The translations under genes and the position numbers were made by a program. From the NCBI GenBank assembly GCA_010015745.1, contig ML978468.1, positions 1 through 10,411 on the forward strand: a stretch of 10,411 nt of DNA. Reading direction: 5' to 3'. Positions 7,617-10,411 of this stretch are shown piece by piece. Under the pieces are notes generated by a model. It did no database searches and was not told the DNA's origin. It saw only the letters and a list, made by a program, of their open reading frames with translations. The stretch comes from Setomelanomma holmii (taxonomy: Eukaryota > Ascomycota > Dothideomycetes > Pleosporales > Phaeosphaeriaceae). How positions within the stretch are numbered: position 1 is the first letter of the stretch; the number at the start of each line of letters is the position of its first letter.

Positions 7617-9356
7617 ATGAACAAGTTACTTTCGGTCACTGCTGGTGCGTCTCTGCTTGCATGCGTCTCGGCGCTTGCCAGCAACTCTTCGGGCATGACA
7701 TCTGTCTCTCCTGAACAGTATTGTTTTCCCAAACTTGGCGGTCCCTTTTCTGAAGACGACGTATGGCCGTCGGTTACTATAATCTACAAAGCTATAACGT
7801 TGACGATGTCACCGCTTCTAGCCGTTGGTTGTGAGACTCTACATGGTCATGATGCTGCTTCATCCTGGGGCTCTCTACCAAATGCTTCAGCTACGCCAAG
7901 CATGGGTCTTTCAGGCGCAAGCGCGAGCGCGAATGCGACTCTCGCAAGCGGTCGGGAGGGGACCTTTGCTGGGATTACTAGGAGCAGCCTAAACACTGCG
8001 ACTGGGAGTGTAAGTGCAGGAATTGTGACGCGGAGTCCGGTACCAGCGTCCACGCCGGATGCTCTTGCCCGTAATTCGAGTAGCGCTGCTAGTCTAGGTC
8101 TTGGGAGCACTGCAGTCAGATCTGCTATATTTCAGAGCGCGACGACGGCACTCCCCATACTATCATCCTCTGACCGTCCAAATGTTGGTACACCGAGCGG
8201 CACAAGTATTGCAGTTGGTGGCCCAGGGAGCAACGCAAGCCCAGTTGGCACATCTGTTGCATCTGGGGCTGCTATGAATACCAGCTCTGCTGGCAGAGCG
8301 GACAGCGGCCCTGCTATATCTAGTCTGCGTCCCGGCGATGCAGTCAGTGGTTTGATCGAATCTGCAGGCGAACAGACAAGAACTACTGTTTCGACAGATC
8401 CTTCGGCAGCTACCAAGCTACCGAGTAATCAAATCTCAAGTGGCTTGAATGGCACGCTCTCACTTCCGCCTGCTGCTGTTGACGCTCTCCAGCTGGCACA
8501 ATTCCTCAAGAACCTGGGCGTGTCTGTATTCAACGTAAGCAATTCCATGAACAGACAAAACGGCAAGACCTCATTGCTAGCCTCGGTCGTCGCCAACATC
8601 TCCATGGTACGTTCCTTGCTGATCTTATGATGAGATGCACGCTTACCACCGCTACTAATGCAGCAAGAATACACGCAACAAAAAGCACTTTCAGATATGC
8701 TCCTCCGCACGGGCAGTGCGGATATCCCGCCATGCGAATACATCCCCCTTAGCAATACTAATGACATGGACTTACTCATGAGTACTCTGAAGTCCATCGA
8801 GGTTGGTGCCTTCATGTTGTTGGCAGAGTCACTGTCCGTGGACGCCACTCCAGCTGCAGTTCTGCTGTCTAGCATCGCTGGCGTCGCTGCAAGACAGAAT
8901 GCGATGCTGCAAGCCTGCGCGAGACTCAACACTAGCATGGCTTCCTTTGAGACACCGTTGTCTGCAACGTGGGCGTACAATCTAGCCTTGAACTACGTCA
9001 GACCAGGTTCTTGCAAGGCCGAGCTACCCATTCCCATCTTGCCGGCGCTGTCCATTGGCAACAGGGTAGTCGGGCACGCACGCCCAAATGACACTGTCAC
9101 CTTTGCGTGGGATGCTGCAGCTAGAGCAGCTGCTGCGCGCTCCGGCAAACCGCTGTTCATTGGCTGGACTAATCAAGTCGATGTTCCAGCGTTCACGTCG
9201 CTCACTCCTCTTGGGGACGGCACTGGGACGTGTGTTGTGCCTCCACAGCTTTCTGGCACGGCATTTGCCGTGCTTACCACACAGCCGGGACTCTCAGATG
9301 CAGATGATTTGACTGATGCGACGCTAGCAGGACCAGTCGTGGTTAGTATTGTGTAG
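7617..9356 (+). CDS. Secreted Rds1-like protein with degenerate ferritin-like domain
   Basis: The inferred gene has exons 7617-8606 and 8664-9356, encoding 560 aa. The ATG at 7617 opens a clear signal peptide (MNKLLSVTAGASLLACVSAL), with likely cleavage after Ala21. Residues 85-275 are a Ser/Ala/Thr/Gly-rich linker with many N-glycosylation sequons (for example N89, N106, N153, N206, N221), so a heavily glycosylated wall or extracellular protein is likely. Residues 285-415 fit the four-helix Ferritin_2 (PF13668) pattern of fungal Rds1-type stress proteins, including the helix-loop PPCEYIP (352-358). The metal ligands expected in the family are mostly replaced: K298 and G301 in helix 1, Q335 for His in helix 2, K373 in helix 3, A405 and Q408 in helix 4; only E332 of helix 2 remains. 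A C-terminal region of about 145 aa follows, with weak Ala-rich repeats and no clear GPI signal. The role is probably structural or binding, not oxidase. The domain call comes from pattern recognition; the protein frame itself is strong. Confidence 0.78.
8607..8663 (+). other. Intron of the secreted Rds1-like gene
   Basis: The intron is 57 nt, a typical fungal size, with donor GTACGT, a CTTAC branch site at 8642-8646 and acceptor TGCAG. It is phase 0 and joins ATG (Met330) to CAA (Gln331). Without it the first exon stops at 8628-8630, and the second half would have to start in the middle of the ferritin-like domain. Splicing restores the second helix of that domain. Confidence 0.8.
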
Positions 9357-9591
9357 GTGACAGATGTAGCCAACCGCATGCGTGAGTTTTTGTTACTACA
9401 GGACGTAAATTAGGGAATAGTCAGGACGTGGATAGAGTACACGAGGATTTGGTGTAACAAATTTAAGTCACTGTTGATTTCATCGTGCTGTCTGCGTGGC
9501 GTTCATTTAAATCTTGTCTGTCAGATAATGACGCTATGGTCTTGTCGCACTCTCCGTCCGGCTAGGACTTTGCTGAGCATCTGTCATGTCC

Positions 9592-9806
9592 TTAGATAGT
9601 GCGTCTAGTGCGTGCCCAGCGCTCCACAAGTCCGTCCTCGATTGACCCCAGACTTTCCGTGTCATCCCAATCGTCCGCGCTGTCAACCGTTTCTTGCCCG
9701 ATCTGGCGAACATAATTCGTCGCCGCAGCAACCATTAGAACCCCTAGCATGACCACTATCCCGAGGGATACAAAAGCATGTGGGAGCATGAATTTCGTTG
9801 AAGAAG
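9592..9806 (-). CDS. Probable last exon of a one-pass membrane protein
   Basis: The minus-strand frame ends at 9592. It encodes a hydrophobic span (MLPHAFVSLGIVVMLGVLMV, then AAATNY) followed by an acidic cytoplasmic-type tail (DSADDWDDTESLGSIEDG) and a basic end (RWARTRRTI). The first ATG in frame is at 9787-9789 (65 aa), but it falls at the edge of the membrane span. Upstream, a CTGAC branch-like site (about 9824-9828 on the minus strand) and TATCTAG acceptor (AG at 9808-9807) fit a 3' splice site, so 9806 is a plausible exon start. Beyond it lies hAT-derived sequence, which probably displaced the 5' exons. It converges on the secreted-protein gene, about 235 bp from its stop. I recognise no family. 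Confidence 0.4.
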
Positions 9807-9827
9807 CTAGATAGAATAAAGTGTCAG

Positions 9828-10411
9828 TGCCAGCAGTTTCGACTCGCGGCAATGCTCTGGCTGGTTGATAGGAATCACCCGCTCAGTGAGTTGAGCGCGT
9901 CGTCGTTTCGCCATATGATGGAGTTGTCCAACCCAACCGCAGCAGCGGCTTTATGGGTAAGTCCTAGCAGTGTTTCAACTTACATCATGAAGCTTTTCAG
10001 CTTCTTGCAGCCCCAGGTTATTGAGATTCTGTCTGCTGCTGTCAGCAAGATCCATATAAGCTTCGACGGATGGACAACTGAGGGAGGCAAGCGTGGCTTT
10101 CTTGGTATTGCAGCTCACTTTGCGACAGTAGAAGGCAGGATTGTCCACGTGCCTATCAACCTGCCACAACTCATAGGTGCCCATAGTGGGGCTCGGATGG
10201 CTAAAGTCGTCAAGGATACTCTCACGATATACGGCATTACCCGCATGAAGCTAGGTTACTTTGTTCTCAACAACGCATACTCAAACGATACTGCTATCGA
10301 TGAGCTTGCCCAAATGTATAGCTTCAACCGAGCTCACCGTCACCTCCGCTGCGGCCCTTATACGCTCAACCTCGTTGGCCAGATGATAATTTTCGGGCGG
10401 GATAAACAGGC
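9828..10411 (+). pseudogene. hAT transposase catalytic fragment, 5'-truncated
   Basis: hAT homology begins at about 9828 (CQQFRLAAMLWLVDRNHPL) and runs open to the window edge. Counting from the ATG at 9852, 186 codons are visible. The RNase H-like core follows: ISFDGWTTEGGKRGFLGI with the first catalytic Asp at residue 72, then LPQLIGAHSG, then GYFVLNNAYSND, where fungal hAT enzymes normally have LDN; here Asn140 (codon 10269-10271) replaces the second catalytic Asp. In HLRCGPYTLNL the usual C-x2-H motif is C167-x2-Y170 (codon 10359-10361), His to Tyr. The BED finger and N-terminus are absent upstream. The overlap with the hAT ORF at 935-1732 (the QDFR...NHPL segment is present in both, only partly identical) shows that these are two different elements, not halves of one. 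Probably inactive. The C-terminal dimerisation domain lies outside the window. Confidence 0.8.

Noticed and set aside
7761..7821. Possible extra intron in the first exon of the secreted-protein gene (GTATGG...TTCTAG)
   Set aside because: Its 61-nt length shifts the frame into one that stops soon after, whereas the unspliced frame continues through the whole linker.
8132..8980. Long minus-strand frames opposite the secreted-protein gene
   Set aside because: They are shadows of the Ser/Ala-rich coding strand; the plus strand has signal peptide, intron signals and fold pattern.
935..10411. The two hAT fragments as halves of one element split by an 8-kb insertion
   Set aside because: Both contain the same QxFRxAA...NHPL segment and differ in it, so they come from two distinct copies.

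Overview
The window looks like nuclear DNA from a filamentous ascomycete (Pezizomycotina; a Dothideomycete-like accessory region is my guess, not proven). The grounds are a HET-domain gene, fungal-type hAT transposase fragments, a LINE remnant, a secreted Rds1/ferritin-like protein, and introns with GT..AG ends and CTNAC branch sites. Several long reading frames here lack an in-frame ATG at their 5' end, so I set starts only at ATG codons or inferred splice junctions.

Layout. 1-620: no convincing intact gene; a minus-strand ATG-less reading frame (187-615) may be an exon relic. 570-700: a cluster of GGCTTGATTGG-type direct and inverted repeats. 807-1732: TATA-like box and an intact ORF for only the N-terminal, BED-finger half of a hAT transposase. 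1890-2960 (minus): unrecognised, possibly F-box-like protein. 2961-4427: largely featureless intergenic DNA with one copy of a dispersed 29-bp repeat. 4428-6667: two-exon HET-domain gene (700 aa predicted). About 6705-7107: decayed non-LTR retrotransposon fragment starting within about 40 bp of the HET stop. 7108-7616: TE-like spacer with another 29-bp repeat copy, then the promoter of the next gene. 7617-9356: two-exon secreted protein (560 aa predicted) with a signal peptide, a Ser/Thr/Ala-rich linker and a degenerate ferritin-like domain. 9592-9806 (minus): probable last exon of a one-pass membrane protein. About 9828-10411: 5'-truncated hAT catalytic domain running off the window.

The host-type genes (HET, secreted ferritin-like, F-box-like, membrane tail) do not form a pathway. 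They sit between fragments of at least three transposons, the pattern of a rearranged accessory compartment. The most notable points are the DNA-binding-only hAT ORF with no internal stops, the three copies of a 29-bp repeat spaced among the genes, the ferritin-like domain that has lost nearly all expected metal ligands, and a membrane-protein exon abutting a hAT fragment.
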